64,000 nt of DNA from Trametes villosa (taxonomy: Eukaryota; Basidiomycota; Agaricomycetes; Polyporales; Polyporaceae). Made by a program: the position numbers and the translations under genes. The notes under the pieces were generated by a model. It was not told the origin of the DNA. It did not search any database and saw only the letters and a list, made by a program, of their open reading frames with translations. Within the stretch, counting starts at the first letter, position 1. Every line of letters begins with the position of its first letter. Location: the NCBI GenBank assembly GCA_002964805.2, contig PUDQ02000001.1, positions 3,310,001 through 3,374,000 on the forward strand, in the 5' to 3' direction. Shown here piece after piece: positions 24,059 to 37,900 of this stretch.

Positions 24059-26835
24059 ATGACTAGCCCATCTCCCTCCCCCACCCCCCGAACGATCCTC
24101 CGCGGCCGCTTCGGGGCCCATAACCTTCCCCCGCCTGTCCGAAGCCGCTCGCCGACGCCCGTCCCCTCCCCAGCGCGGGAAACAGACGACGTGGACCAGA
24201 GTGGTTTCGAGCCGAACGTCACCTGGCAGAGCCCGAGAACGGAGCATCACATCGCGATGGCCGAGTACGCGAGGCAGGCGGTGAGTTCCGAACGAAAAGC
24301 ATCCAGAATGGGCGAATCTAATCAGTGTCGAACGTAGCTACTCGCCGCCGAAGCAGAGGCTGCTGGAAATGCAGCTGCTGCCGCCGCGATGGCGCGAGCA
24401 AGCGGCAGCGGCACTGGCACGACCGAAGACCGCGAGACAGGCGAAATCGTCGACGCCGAGATGGGCGAACTACCGGACCTCGAGTCGCTGTCGGAGGACG
24501 AGGACGGAGAAATAGACGACGTCGACGCAGAGGCAGACGAAGACGAACCCAAGCAGGACAAAGGCAAGGGGCGAGCGCGGTACGCCTCTGCCTCCTCCTC
24601 CCTCCCAGACACGCCGCCCCCGCTCCCAGACACCCCCATCCCCGAATCTATCCGATGGCCCTCGCCGCAGCCGGCAGCACGAAACAGTCGCCTCCGCCGC
24701 GCACCGACGACGCCGGCGGAGACTGCACGAGGACACCGCTCGTACCCGGAGGCACGCATACTCGACCGAGGCTTCGGAGAACGCTTCAGGCCCGAGCGCC
24801 CCACGCCGAGCTTCGTACACAACCTAGACCGACCCGACGACGAAGAAGACACCGGGAGAGGGCGAAAAAGGGCAAGGCATTTCTCGCCCCCTCCTCCACC
24901 ACGCTTCTCTGCGTCGAGGCCCCCACCCACATCGAGTCTCCCTGCGACTTCGACCGCGCCACCCCACGCCCGAGCTACGGCGGGAAGGGCGGGCACCCCT
25001 CTGGCCCCCCCGGCGCGTGTCCGAACGCTAGGCAGCTTCCCCCCGATCCCGGAAGACAGTCGTGTCAATTTCGGAGCAGCACCGCGTGGCACCAGAAGCC
25101 TAACCGGTCTGCACGCCCTCCGCGAGCAATCACCGCCCTCCCCGTCTCCGCGCAACCGCGCCGCAGAAAGCGGCCCAAGCACCCGCACGCCGGCAGACGA
25201 GGAAGACTACTGGGCAGGCATGCCGGACCTCCCGTACGGTGACATAGACCTGGAAAACCCGGGGCGACACAACGACAGTATGTAAACTAGCAGTATGAGA
25301 GGTCAATGAATGGTGTTAACGATCAGCTTGCGCTCATAGGCCGCATGGAAGTTGATCTCCCACTCTTCACGCGTTCCGCCGCCTGGGCCTCGTATCTTGC
25401 GAGCCACGCGAACGCCTCCCAAGCACCCGCGCCCCTCGGACGGCAAGGGAGGGGAGAAAGAAGCAGTCGAAACACGCTCGGAGGACCTATAGCGGGACCC
25501 TCACGCCTTGCTATGAGCCAGCCACCCGCAGGCGGCTCGAACACGCGAAACGGCGAACCGGAGACGGGTAGGACAGGCCAAGACAGCGGACGCTCCTTCT
25601 GGGTGCCCGAAACCCCACCACGCCACCCTCCTCCTCCTCCGCATCCCCCCGTGGCGAGCTCGTCGAGAGCCGCTCTCCTGCAAGCGCCGCCGGCCCTCCA
25701 CCCCAGCCGATTGGGACAGCCGCCCACCGTGAACCAAACAACACTCACCTCGACGACTGCTAGGACGGCACAGGTCGCCGGGGCTCCGCCCGGCATCTTC
25801 ACCTTCACCCCCCGCCCCCCTGAAGGCTTCCCGAGAGTTCATTTCGACGAGCCGGATGCTCTGTTCCATGGACTAGCCGAAGGTCGTCGGGAAGTCCTCC
25901 GAAACGAAGCGCTCCTCACAACGGTGCTAATCCAAATCTACAACCTCGGATACCCTCCCCAGGGGCAGATACGCGCGCTGGCCCTCCTCCTCGCGCGTGC
26001 GATCACCTTCATCACGGGCGAACAACGACCGCACCTCGTCCCTCCCGAGCCCGAACGCAACTCAGGGAACACCCCGATGACGTGGGCGGCAGTCAGATTG
26101 TCGCCGGAGAGCGTCTCAATCCTGCTCGAGGGAAGAGTCTGGTCTTCCCCCGCGATCACCTTCTTCGTCTACGCCAGGAGGGATAGAATACCGCGCTATG
26201 TCCTCACCATCGCCGGTTTCGTCCACGACGACCTCATCGAAGGCACCGTCCGAACGACCCTCGAGGGCCCCATCATCCTACCCGCCATCGAAGGCCTCGT
26301 CCGCGATCATCCGGCCTTCGTCAACCTCTCCTCTGGAGAAGCCGTCGCGCATATCTTCGGGAGCCTCACGGTGCGCCCAGAAGAACTGTCGAACGGCAAT
26401 ATCGTCGCGCGAGTCTACATTGACTCCCCCACCCACGTCCCGGAACAGTGGAGGGAGTGGAGGGACCTCGTCGCTACAGTCCCCTTCCACAACGACTACG
26501 ACATGACGGCCGAAGCCAGGAGGAACGTCTACTGCGCGGGATGCCACGCCGCCGACCACCCGACATCTCGATGCCCCTTCCAGAACGTCCCCGGCTGGAA
26601 CGCGCCGGACGCGGGTGGCGCATACACGAACGTCCCCCAAAGCAGCTCGACAAGCGGCGCCGCCACGCAGGGCAACCCCGGGCCTCACGCGCACACTATG
26701 GGACAGAACACGAACACGCGCGGGATCGGACGAGGCAGGGGTGGAGTTGGACGCGGCGGAAACAACTTCCGAGGCGGACGTGGAGGAAGGGGACGCGGCG
26801 AGACCGGTGCACCCGGAAGGAACGGCAAGTACTAG
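24059..26835 (+). CDS. LINE ORF1 (gag-like, zinc knuckle, RG-rich) with two probable introns
   Basis: Read as exons 24059-24280, 24338-25277 and 25340-26835; 885 residues. The N-terminal half is disordered: SPSPTP-rich, then an acidic Glu/Asp tract near residues 110-160, then Pro/Ser/Arg-rich. A folded gag-like core spans about residues 560-780. A CX2CX4HX4C zinc knuckle (CAGCHAADHPTSRC) and a Gly/Arg-rich C-terminus (GRGRGGVGRGG) follow, as in RNA-binding ORF1 proteins of I/Tad-type LINEs. Intron 1 (24281-24337, 57 nt, GTGAGT donor, CTAAT branch) removes an in-frame TAG. Intron 2 (25278-25339, 62 nt, GTATGT donor, TTAAC branch) joins two frames at matching phase. Without splicing, the 3' ORF alone could start at ATG 25306. 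Likely role: RNA packaging and chaperoning. Confidence 0.75.
24281..24337 (+). other. Probable spliceosomal intron 1 in LINE ORF1
   Basis: GTGAGTTCC donor, TCTAATC branch-like motif about 20 nt before the acceptor AACGTAG. The length of 57 nt is divisible by three. It contains the only in-frame stop (TAG 24335-24337) separating two long open stretches in the same frame. Confidence 0.65.
25278..25339 (+). other. Probable spliceosomal intron 2 in LINE ORF1
   Basis: GTATGTAAAC donor, GTTAAC branch-like motif, acceptor CTCATAG; 62 nt. Removal joins the upstream frame (stop at 25283) to the gag-like frame at the correct phase. Confidence 0.6.
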
Positions 26836-27509
26836 TGTATGCCCCCCCTGAAAACGCCCCCCCCACACACGCGCCTTCTTCTTCTCCTCTCCTTCCCCCC
26901 ATCTCTCTTCGCTTCGCTCCTCTTCCCAAAACCCGCCGAAAAATCGTAACTACACGAGTACCTAGCAATATGCACCCAAACGCTCTCTCTAATCTGAAGT
27001 ATCTTGACCGCTCTCAACCTCTCGCACTGCGATCTCTCGCGCTCACACGCTCGGAAGGCAATACAGTGCTCTGTCGCCACAAAAGCCAGGATGGCAACTA
27101 AGTATTTCTCGTGCCCGTACATGCTGATAGCCCGAGACGAAATAACGAGAACCGAAAACTTAGCAACTAACGATCTACGAGATAGCCTGGACACCACATA
27201 TACTGGCACGCCCTAACGGGAGGCACAGGAAATGTCTAGGCTCAGCTTACAGCAAACCCGGAGGCCTATTGAGGCACGGAACGCCGGCGAAGCGGCGAGG
27301 GGACGAGAGTCCTCTGGTCGTTACGAAAAAGGGACCGCCCAGCGGGCAGGGATACGCCCGCTACCGCAACAAAATGGTCGATATGTTGCGGGAATCAACC
27401 GACTGCGAACAATACATACAATAACGAGACAAACCAACGCGAGAATGACACGGTACTAGGAGAACAGCGCGTCCGCCCTGTTCGAGGGCCGAGAGACTCT
27501 GACGCCGAG
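26836..27509 (+). other. LINE inter-ORF region
   Basis: Between ORF1 and ORF2; no conserved domain. A 75-codon ORF at 27232-27459 is present without supporting evidence. Confidence 0.45.
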
Positions 27510-30500
27510 ATGCGGCTCAATGAAAATAGGGAGGTCTACGGTGGCGTCCAGCCCACTGACAGTGAGCTGCAAGAAATTTCCCCTGCCCGCCTTCCCCCCG
27601 GGAGGCAGCAGGGGCAGAAAAGGCAGGTGCGAGGGCGGCTTCGGCTGGCCACGCTAAATATGAAGGGCTTCGGAAGGAGAGCAGGCAACGGAGTGAGCGA
27701 TAAATGGATGTGTATTAATCAGATAGTAAAAGAGCACCGCCTGGCAGTACTAGCGATCCAGGAGGCGCACCTCACGGAACAAAGGATCCGGGATCTAAAC
27801 AGCCTCTTCGCATCGCAACTAGAAGTCCTGGGATCCCCGGACGAGCAAAACGAAACAGGAGCTGCCGGAGTGGCCTTCGTAATTAGCAAAAGGCACCTCG
27901 GTAACAGAGACGTACAAACAAAAGTAATCGTGCCGGGGAGGGCGATCCTGCTCACCACGCAATGGTCGCCGACCCAGAAAATCAGAATACTAAACGTATA
28001 CGCGCCCAATGCCCCCAACGAAAATGCGGCCTTCTGGAAATTAGTAGAGAACACCCTACGCGAGCTGGGCGGCACTAAACCGGACGTACTACTCGGGGAC
28101 TTCAATGTAGTAGAGGACGCAATTGATCGAGTGCCCTCAAGGCCGGACCCCACGGCGGCAACAACGGCTCTCGCATCGATGACGGCGTACCTGCAAGTGG
28201 TAGACTCATGGAGACGGGCGCATCCAACAGAACGTGCATACACCTACCTACAAGCGGGGTCATCCATCCAATCAAGACTAGACAGGATCTACCTGTCCAA
28301 GGGAATGACGAACGCGGCGGCCGACTGGAGGATAGTTAACTCCGGAATCCTGACAGACCATCAGCTAGTTAGCCTCTCTCTAGCAAACTATAAGGCACCT
28401 GAAATAGGGAAAGGCAGATGGTCGATGCCAACTCACCTGCTAAGCGACAAAGACTTCATAGAAGAACTCTGGGAGATGAGCTGCAAACCGAGTTAGTGAA
28501 CATGCAAACGCGGTCAGAAAGATCAAACCCACAAAGGACATTTGCGACGTTCAAAGATAAGCTAGTGGATGCAGCAAGAAAGAGAGTGAAGATAAAGGCG
28601 TCGAAACTTGACAGAAAGCTAGAAAGAGTAAGAGAAAGGTTAGCGCGAGAGACGCGAAACCTGGAGAGGCCGGAAGACGACGCGGAAGCAAAAAGTAAAG
28701 CTGCAGAGACAGTAGCACTCCTAAAAAACCAGATAACCGAGCTCGAAGTCAAACGTTTCGCAAAACGAAGAGTACTCAACGCGGCAAAGGACTGGGCACT
28801 AGGGGAAAAGATCGGCAAATACTGGTCAAAATGTAATGCGCCCCCGAAGCCAGACGGCACTGTGTATGAGATGGCTAGAGCAGCAAATGAGCAAGCTCCA
28901 ACTTACGCAAATGCTACGAAGGAAATGCTCCAAATAGCGACGGATTTCTTCGACGGGCTGCAGAAGCTCGATCCACCGGAATCAGAAGAGCAACACGAAC
29001 GAGACATCGACGAGGCAGTCGGGGGGCTCACCGAGACTCTAGCAAACCACCTAAAAGCGGAACTAGCGGAGAGAACTAAGCCTCTCGAAGTAGAGGCGGC
29101 GATTGACGAAGCCGCAACCGGTAAAGCCCCGGGGCTAGACGGGATCCCGACTGAAGTATGGAAGACGTACCTCGCCTGGTACCGGAGGGACGTGAAAAGA
29201 GGGAAGCCCGCATTCAACATAGCGCGGGCACTATGCAGGGTATACAACGACGTAGAGGTACATGGTGTTGATGAGACGACACGTTTCGCGGACGGCTGGA
29301 TATGCCCAATCTATAAGAAAAAAGACCCTAGAGTAATCGGAAACTACAGACCTATTACACTCTTGAATACCGACTATAAAATACTCACCAGGGCCCTAGC
29401 TACCAAGCTGACGGCGGCGGCAGAGCTACTCATTCACGAGGACCAAGCAGGCTTCCTGCCCGGGAGAAAGATCCTAGACCACATAAAGTTAGCGAAATTG
29501 ACTATAGACTATGCCGAAGCGGAAGAAATCGAAGGGGCGATCATCGCGTTGGATCAGGAAAAAGCCTACGACAGGATTGATCATAAATACCTGTGGAGAG
29601 TGCTACGAAGGTTTAACATTCCCGAAAACTTTATACGAACAGTGCAACACCTGTATAGCAAGGCGGTGAGCTCGGTGATGATAAACGGTACCCTAGGGAC
29701 CAGCTTCCGGATCACGCGAGGTGTGCGCCAAGGAGACCCCTTATCATGCTTACTATTTAACCTCGCCATCGAGCCACTGGCGGCGGCGCTGAGAGCGTCG
29801 AGACTGCAAGGCATTAAACTACCGACAGACACACGAAGACTCATAACAGAACTATTCGCCGACGACACTACAGTCTACCTCCGAGCGGACGATGACTACA
29901 GTGCCCTGGCAAGAATACTCACAAAATGGTGTGCCGCGTCCAGGGCGAAGTTCAACAACGAAAAAACCGAGATAATCCCGGTGGGACCAGAAGAATATAG
30001 GAAACAAGTAATACGCACCAGAAAGCTGTCCCCGCGAGCCCGCGAGCTGCCACGGGATGCGCACATCGTGGAGGAAGGACAGGCGACGAGAATCCTGGGT
30101 GCATGGATTGGAAACGGCGTTAATAGCGCGACGGCCTGGGAGCCGATCGTAAACACGATACAGCAGAATCTCCAACGCTGGAGCCTACGCCGACCCACAC
30201 TGTACGGTAAGAAGCTGATAGTAGGAATGGAAATAGGGGGACGTACTCAGTTTCTGGCGGCGGCGCAGGGGATGCCGAAGACGATACAAGACCGCCTGAC
30301 CAAAATCATGCTCGACTTCGTATGGGAAGGGACAGGGGCCCCAGTCGTCAAAAGAGAGACCCTGTACGCGCCCGTAGAGCAAGGCGGAATAGGCCTGCTG
30401 AACCTAGAAGCGAGAAATGAGGCAATCACACTGATCTGGGCAAAGGAATACCTAAACATGAGCCCAACTAGAGCGCACTGGGCGGCCGTCGCGGACTGCC

Positions 30501-32500
30501 TATACGCTAAGGCCGCGACGGCTGCGTCCGCAAAAGCGCGGCCGTCCGCGAGAATAAATCAATACCTGCAAAGCTGGGATGTTAGCACACGAGCTGCGTC
30601 AGGCCTGAAAGACGACCTCCGAAACCTGATAAAGGTAGCTAAGAAGCACAAACTTTCCTTCTACGCGCCGTACCCGACAGAGAGCATCAAGCTCGCCCTG
30701 CCCATATGGTACCACCTCCGGAAGGGGCGGGGAAAAAGCACCGCGAACACTGTTGCGGCGACCTGCCTGCGTGACAAACACAGAGTAAGTACAGTGCAAC
30801 ATTGTATGCAAGCCGCAGAAAGGCTTCGGGCCAACACGAACGGAAGGTCAGCCCCGGGACGACACGTCATGAACAAGAACTGCACCTGCCTTGACTGCGC
30901 CCGTGACCGACGGGAGAACGGATGTTCAAACCCACATAGGTGTGCGGAAGCAGCGAGCCGTGCAATCAAGCAACTCCTGCCGACATGGCGGCCAGACGTC
31001 CCGGACGAACGCGACGGCCTATCCCTGACAAAACGACGTATAGGGTTAAACAAGGAGGAGAGAGCAAATAAGGGGACTGTTACCTTCAACCCGACGTTCA
31101 CTACGGGCCCCGGAGTAGACTCCTGCTTCCGAGTCTTCACCGAATCAGACGACCCAAACGCACCCAAGCCAAAGAGACCGCTAAGACCATACCAAGTCAG
31201 CCAAGAGTCAACTAAGGTATACACTGATGGATCAGCCATGCACAACGGGGCGAGAAACGCCACAGCCGGGAGCGGAGTCTGGTTCGGGGACGCCGACGCG
31301 CGTAACGCAGCACACCGGGTCCCAAGAGGAGTACAATCCAATCAAGCGGGAGAATTATACGTGATAGCGGTGGCCGCGACGAAGATCCCGCCTTTCCACC
31401 CCATGAATGTAGTGACAGACTCGCTGTTCGTCATAGACGGACTTACCACGCACCTCCAAGCATGGGAGGACAGAGGGTGGATAGGCCTCACCCTCGCCGA
31501 ACTGACAAAAGATGTCGTAGCCCGGCTACGCAGCCGCTCGGCCCCTGTGACCTTCACATGGGTGAAGGGACACAGCGGAGACCCGGGAAACGAGGGAGCA
31601 GACTCACTAGCGAAGGCGGGAGCGCTGTTGCCTGCAAGCGCGGCCCAAGAGCTCCCGCCGCCGCCGAAAGGCTTTGTCGCCGAAGGGATGAAACTTTCAG
31701 CACTCACCCAGAAGATGGCCTACAAGGCAATCGTTAAGCTAACGAACAAGCCCGGGAGGGCGAAGACTGATGCAGTCATGGGACAAGTCCAAGCGTGTCT
31801 TGAGGACGAATGGAACCTGCACCTGCAGGCCGAAACAATCTGGAAGAGCATTAGAGCAATGCACATCAGACGCTCCCTGCGAGACTTCTGGTGGAGAAGC
31901 CTGCACGGAGCCCTAAGAATAGGAAGATACTGGGACAACATACCCGGGTATGAGCATAGGGCGAATTGCACCCACTGCGAGGTCCTCGAGACCCCAGAAC
32001 ACATGTTAGTCGAATGCGAAGCCCCTGGGCAAAGTCAAGTATGGAGCCTGGCGAAGGCAGTGCTAAGGAGGAGGGGAGTCGAAATCCCAGACCTAAGGCT
32101 AGGAACGATACTAGCGTCCCCCGCGCTTACAATAAGATCAAAGCAGAAGGGGAGCACAGCGGGAAAAGACCGCTTACTTCAGATTGTAATGACTGAGTCG
32201 GCACACCTTATCTGGAAGCTAAGATGTGAAAGGACAATAGACGAAGACTTTGAAGCGGAGAAAGACCACTCAGATAAAGAGATTAGTAACAGATGGCTAG
32301 CAGCTATGAACAAACGTCTACAAACAGACCAAGCGCTAACAAACCCGACACTAGGGAAGAAGGCCGTTACTAAACAAGCTGTGCTAGCGACTTGGCACGG
32401 CGTGCTAGAGGACTTTAGAAGCCTACCAGACGACTGGATAGGCTTGCCGGGGGTTTTAGTAGGTAGACTAAATAACCGGACACGTAGGGACGATGGATAA
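27510..32500 (+). pseudogene. LINE ORF2 (endonuclease-RT-RNase H) with one frame break
   Basis: Frame 1 (27510-28496) encodes the apurinic endonuclease: TLNMKGF, AIQEAHL (metal-binding Glu), NVYAPN, LLGDFNVV and SRLDRIYLS, then LTDHQLVS. A second frame (from about 28471 to 32500) continues with a basic coiled-coil-like linker and the reverse transcriptase: YKKKDPRVIGNYRPITLLNT, ALDQEKAYDRIDH, RQGDPLSCLLFNLAIEPL and the catalytic FADD. RNase H follows with intact D-E-D-D residues (YTDGSAMHNG, QAGELY, VTDSLF, GNEGADSLAKAG), then a C-terminal CX2CX7HX4C motif (CTHCEVLETPEHMLVEC). The break lies near 28466-28475. Removing a single base there gives one continuous protein, so this copy most likely carries a one-nt insertion; programmed -1 frameshifting is the alternative. 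Apart from this, about 1660 codons are intact. Confidence 0.88.
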
Positions 32501-32673
32501 TCCCGTACGTGCCGGAGGAGTCCTACACTACGAGGCGGCTCAGCCCGCCCGTGTGCGTAACGCATTTCCCCCGGTACGGTGCCATGGGTGAAAATCCCAA
32601 TAACCTTGCGACAAGTGTGTGCGGGTGCCAGAGGCACCCCGACACTTAGCACCGTCAAAAAAAAAAAAAAAAA
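32501..32673 (+). other. LINE 3' UTR and A tail
   Basis: 156-nt 3' UTR followed by 17 A at 32657-32673. The 3' UTR would be the part recognised by the reverse transcriptase at target-primed reverse transcription. Confidence 0.8.
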
Positions 32674-32686
32674 GGATGGCTCTGTG
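32674..32686. repeat. LINE target-site duplication, right copy
   Basis: GGATGGCTCTGTG immediately after the A tail; pairs with 21720-21732. Confidence 0.9.
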
Positions 32687-32839
32687 CCTGAGCGCAACAT
32701 ATAGGACGCGTGGGAAAGTAGGTATCATCGGCGCGCAGACGGGCGTCTAACGTGTCGTAACCGCTGGGCCGGACGTCACTGTATCGAGAGCGGTCAATAA
32801 CTGTCCTTTCTCCCTCCACCACCACTCACGACCTCCACG

Positions 32840-34985
<2,146 letters not shown>

Positions 34986-37900
34986 GATCCGCCGCGTCCC
35001 TACGGCGTGCGTGTCGGCCGTGTCACGCGCGTGCTGCACTACGGACTTGGTCAAAGGAAAGCGTGGAAGGAGACAGCTCGAACTCTAGCGCGTATACGTA
35101 TACTTGTACATACATTCTGCACGATGCAACGTCCACCTGTTCCATTCTTACTCAGCCTTGTCTGGGTGGCGTCCGTGGCGTCTGGGGGGGGTAATCGTAC
35201 GACTCCGACCTCGAGCGGGCTGCATGGTGGTTCTGTTCCCTGCGGCGTGGACGATAGGCTCGCGCGCGCGCCCTGGCCACGACGCGAACACGCGTTCTGT
35301 CCGTGCGGCCCTATTCATAGCTCCCTCAGCTCCCCTTCCCCCGCACCCTGACTGAGATAACCTCTGACTGTGCGGTGACGTCAGGCGTTCGTACTACGTT
35401 GTGTCGCTGGATATCTGGATATCCTTCCTTCCCCTTGTGTGTGGAGGTCGCGCAGCGGGATGGCCAGACAGAAGCTTGGCAAGTCGAGGCCAGAAGCACA
35501 CGGTAGCGCTGCGCCGGACGCTGTGCAAGCTTGTTGGGCATCGGACGTCGACGGCGGGCGTCGGACATGGACAGTTAGATTGAAGTTTGTCTGTTTTTCT
35601 CTCAACACATCCCAAAGGCCCTTGGCGGGCCTCAGACAAAGATAACAACATACACGGAGATGGAGCCTGCCCGCCCGGGGCGCGCTCTCTCCCACTCGTC
35701 GCGAGGGCAGGTTCATGTCCGCGCCTTCCCAGCGGGCCTGCAGTCCTCTCCCCGTCGACGGCCAGGCATCCAGGGCCTCACCGCTCACCGCTGCTCGCCG
35801 TGCTGCCAGAGCAGGCGGGCCACGCCCCGCGCGAGAACCTGGCTATCTACAGTAGTATCTGGCCACCACGTTCGGAGGGCGTACCGTGACCGCATACGTA
35901 CAGAGCCAGCACGTTGTGCCACCGCGGGATCCTCGGGCGAAGCACGACAACGCGGCGGCGCGAATGGGAGAGCCACGGGCCGCGCCCGCTCGTCCAATGC
36001 CAAAACAGCAGAGATGCTCGCAGCAGCGGGGGCAGGCTTGCCGTGAGAGGCAACTCTGCCCGGGACATGCGCTCGAGCAAGGTTGGCAGGCTCCAATCGC
36101 CGACCCCGGTGCGTGCCCAATCATGCCAATAGCGACAGGCAGCAGCCCTGGAGCCTCGGCCGTGCTGGGGAGAGCGAGGCCCGCGAACGCTGCCTGCAGG
36201 CCGCCCATCGAGCGGCGGAAGGGGGTCGGTGTCAGCGGCGGGGCTCGTTGACGTGATAGCGGGCTCACCTGTGGGCGATATGAAGTGTCTTCTCGCAGCC
36301 TCGCACTGGCAGAAGCAGCTGTCGGTTGGGCTTGTACCGCGGCGGTACCCGGATCGCAGGCTTTGCAGCTAAGTGGGGTGCTCAGCCCGGTGCGCACGCC
36401 GGTGTCCTGTAGTTCAAGTGAAGCGTCCGAGTTTGAGTTCGCGCCCTGGGTGCACGCCGGTGCCGTGCCCGTCGTATCAACGAGGGGTCGAAGACGCGTC
36501 GTCCGGCAGGTACAGGCGAGCAGGCACTCCGCAGAGAGCGGGTCCGCTCAGAGCCGGACCTGCACGTTGCACGAGCGGCCAGCAGTGCGAGATGGGGACG
36601 AGGCGTCGCTGCGAAAGGGGAGTACTTAGTGCGCGAACCCCCCGGTGCCGGGGAATAGCATTGCGGCACGCACAGACGCACTGGGGAGAACTGATCGCGC
36701 GGCCGGAGGCAGTAGTTCGAGGCTGATACGGGATATAGTGCCACTGCTGGGCGTGCAATGGGTATTGAGTCGCGGTGGGCTTGGCCCGCGGGGTGGCTTT
36801 GAAGGGGGCTTTGCTGCGAGATGGTGGCTCCGCGTTTTGAGTTGAGTTGGGTGGCCAGCCGATGCGGACCGCTCAGCACATAGAGCGAGGATGTGGGCGC
36901 TGGGCCGCGACATTGCACTGGCGGCGCGGAGTATCGGGACGCAAGGCATGAGTAATCAGCTGGATGCGCGCGTGGACCCATAAGGCGGACGAGGCCCGGG
37001 GGAGGGGGCGGCGACAATTGACTATACAAGAACGCGGCGCGGGGCGGCTGGCGGTGGGAGAGCCGGCGAATTCCACACGACGTCCTGACAAATCGTCCTC
37101 GCATCAGTACGTATTGGAACACCCCGGTCCTGTTCTGCGTTCTGACGGGCGGGGTGGCAGGCGACGCACCCGCCCAAGGAACAAGACTGCAGCGGACTCG
37201 GCGCCGAAACCGTCGCGGAAGCAAATAGCACGCTGCCACTGGTCGACACTGGCGAACAAGACGCAGGATCCCACCGCCAGGGCTCGCGCATCGCCGGCGG
37301 GCCTGCGTCGATGGGAGATGGGATCTCGTGGCACCTGTGTTTGGTAAGTAAGTATGCGGGGTTTCCCCTGCCGTGGTTCCGCCCATGTTCACTTGCCCAC
37401 AGCGGAAACGTCAAGCATACCGCCGAGACGGGCAAGTGGCTGGGACCCGTGCACCCGCGGACGCCGTCCGCACGAGCACGGGGCCGCCCCGCATGCCCTG
37501 TGTCAATCCCGCCGCGTCCTGCTCGTGGCGACTTGCCCAGATTAGATTCGGGCGGTGGGGGATCTGGGGCTTGTGCTTGATCTTGATTGACAGCTGCGCG
37601 ATGCGGGGGCAGGTGACGGTGATGCCATCGTCCCCGAGATATCCAGATATCCAGGCGTGAGTGCCTTTGCTGGTACTAAGGTTTGGTGCGGGCGCAGGGG
37701 CCTGGCAGAAGGTGGGTGGGATGGATCGTGGCAGGAGGCGTGTTGTGTCGACGCCGCGATGGGAGAGCTTCGCGGTAAGCTCCATCCGAGAGAGTTCAAA
37801 CGTGCGCCGACCCCTCCACGTAGCGGGCCGGGATGGCTAGGGGAGCTCAGCGCTCAGGCCGAGGATGGAGCCTGATACAAGATGAAGCTTGAAGCTCCGG

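Larger units (their letters stand above)
21733..32673 (+). mobile_element. Full-length non-LTR retrotransposon (LINE, Tad-like), 10.9 kb
   Basis: The element is delimited by a perfect 13-bp target-site duplication and ends in a 17-nt A run (32657-32673). It has no long terminal repeats. Order: ~970-bp 5' leader, upstream ORF (22706-23398), ORF1/gag-like (24059-26835, with two likely introns), and ORF2 (27510-32500) with apurinic endonuclease, reverse transcriptase, RNase H and a C-terminal CCHC-like motif. Two ORFs, endonuclease plus RNase H and a C-terminal zinc motif match the Tad1-like (I/Tad) group of fungal LINEs; the exact clade needs a tree. The codon use of ORF2 is A-rich and unlike the GC3-rich host genes. 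It is unusually long for a fungal LINE (Tad1 of Neurospora is about 7 kb). Confidence 0.93.

Noticed and set aside
21733..32673. LTR retrotransposon or integrated virus
   Set aside because: There are no long terminal repeats, protease or integrase. Endonuclease plus RT, A tail and variable-length target duplication define a LINE.
36382..37392. 336-codon minus-strand ORF in the gene-free stretch
   Set aside because: Pro/Arg/Ser-rich, no motif, no introns or promoter context; chance ORFs of this size are expected at this GC content.
35406..37656. 2.25-kb DNA transposon bounded by the inverted ATATCC motifs
   Set aside because: No target-site duplication next to the motifs and no transposase; the motif is itself palindromic, so an inverted match carries little weight. 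Kept only as a low-interest observation.
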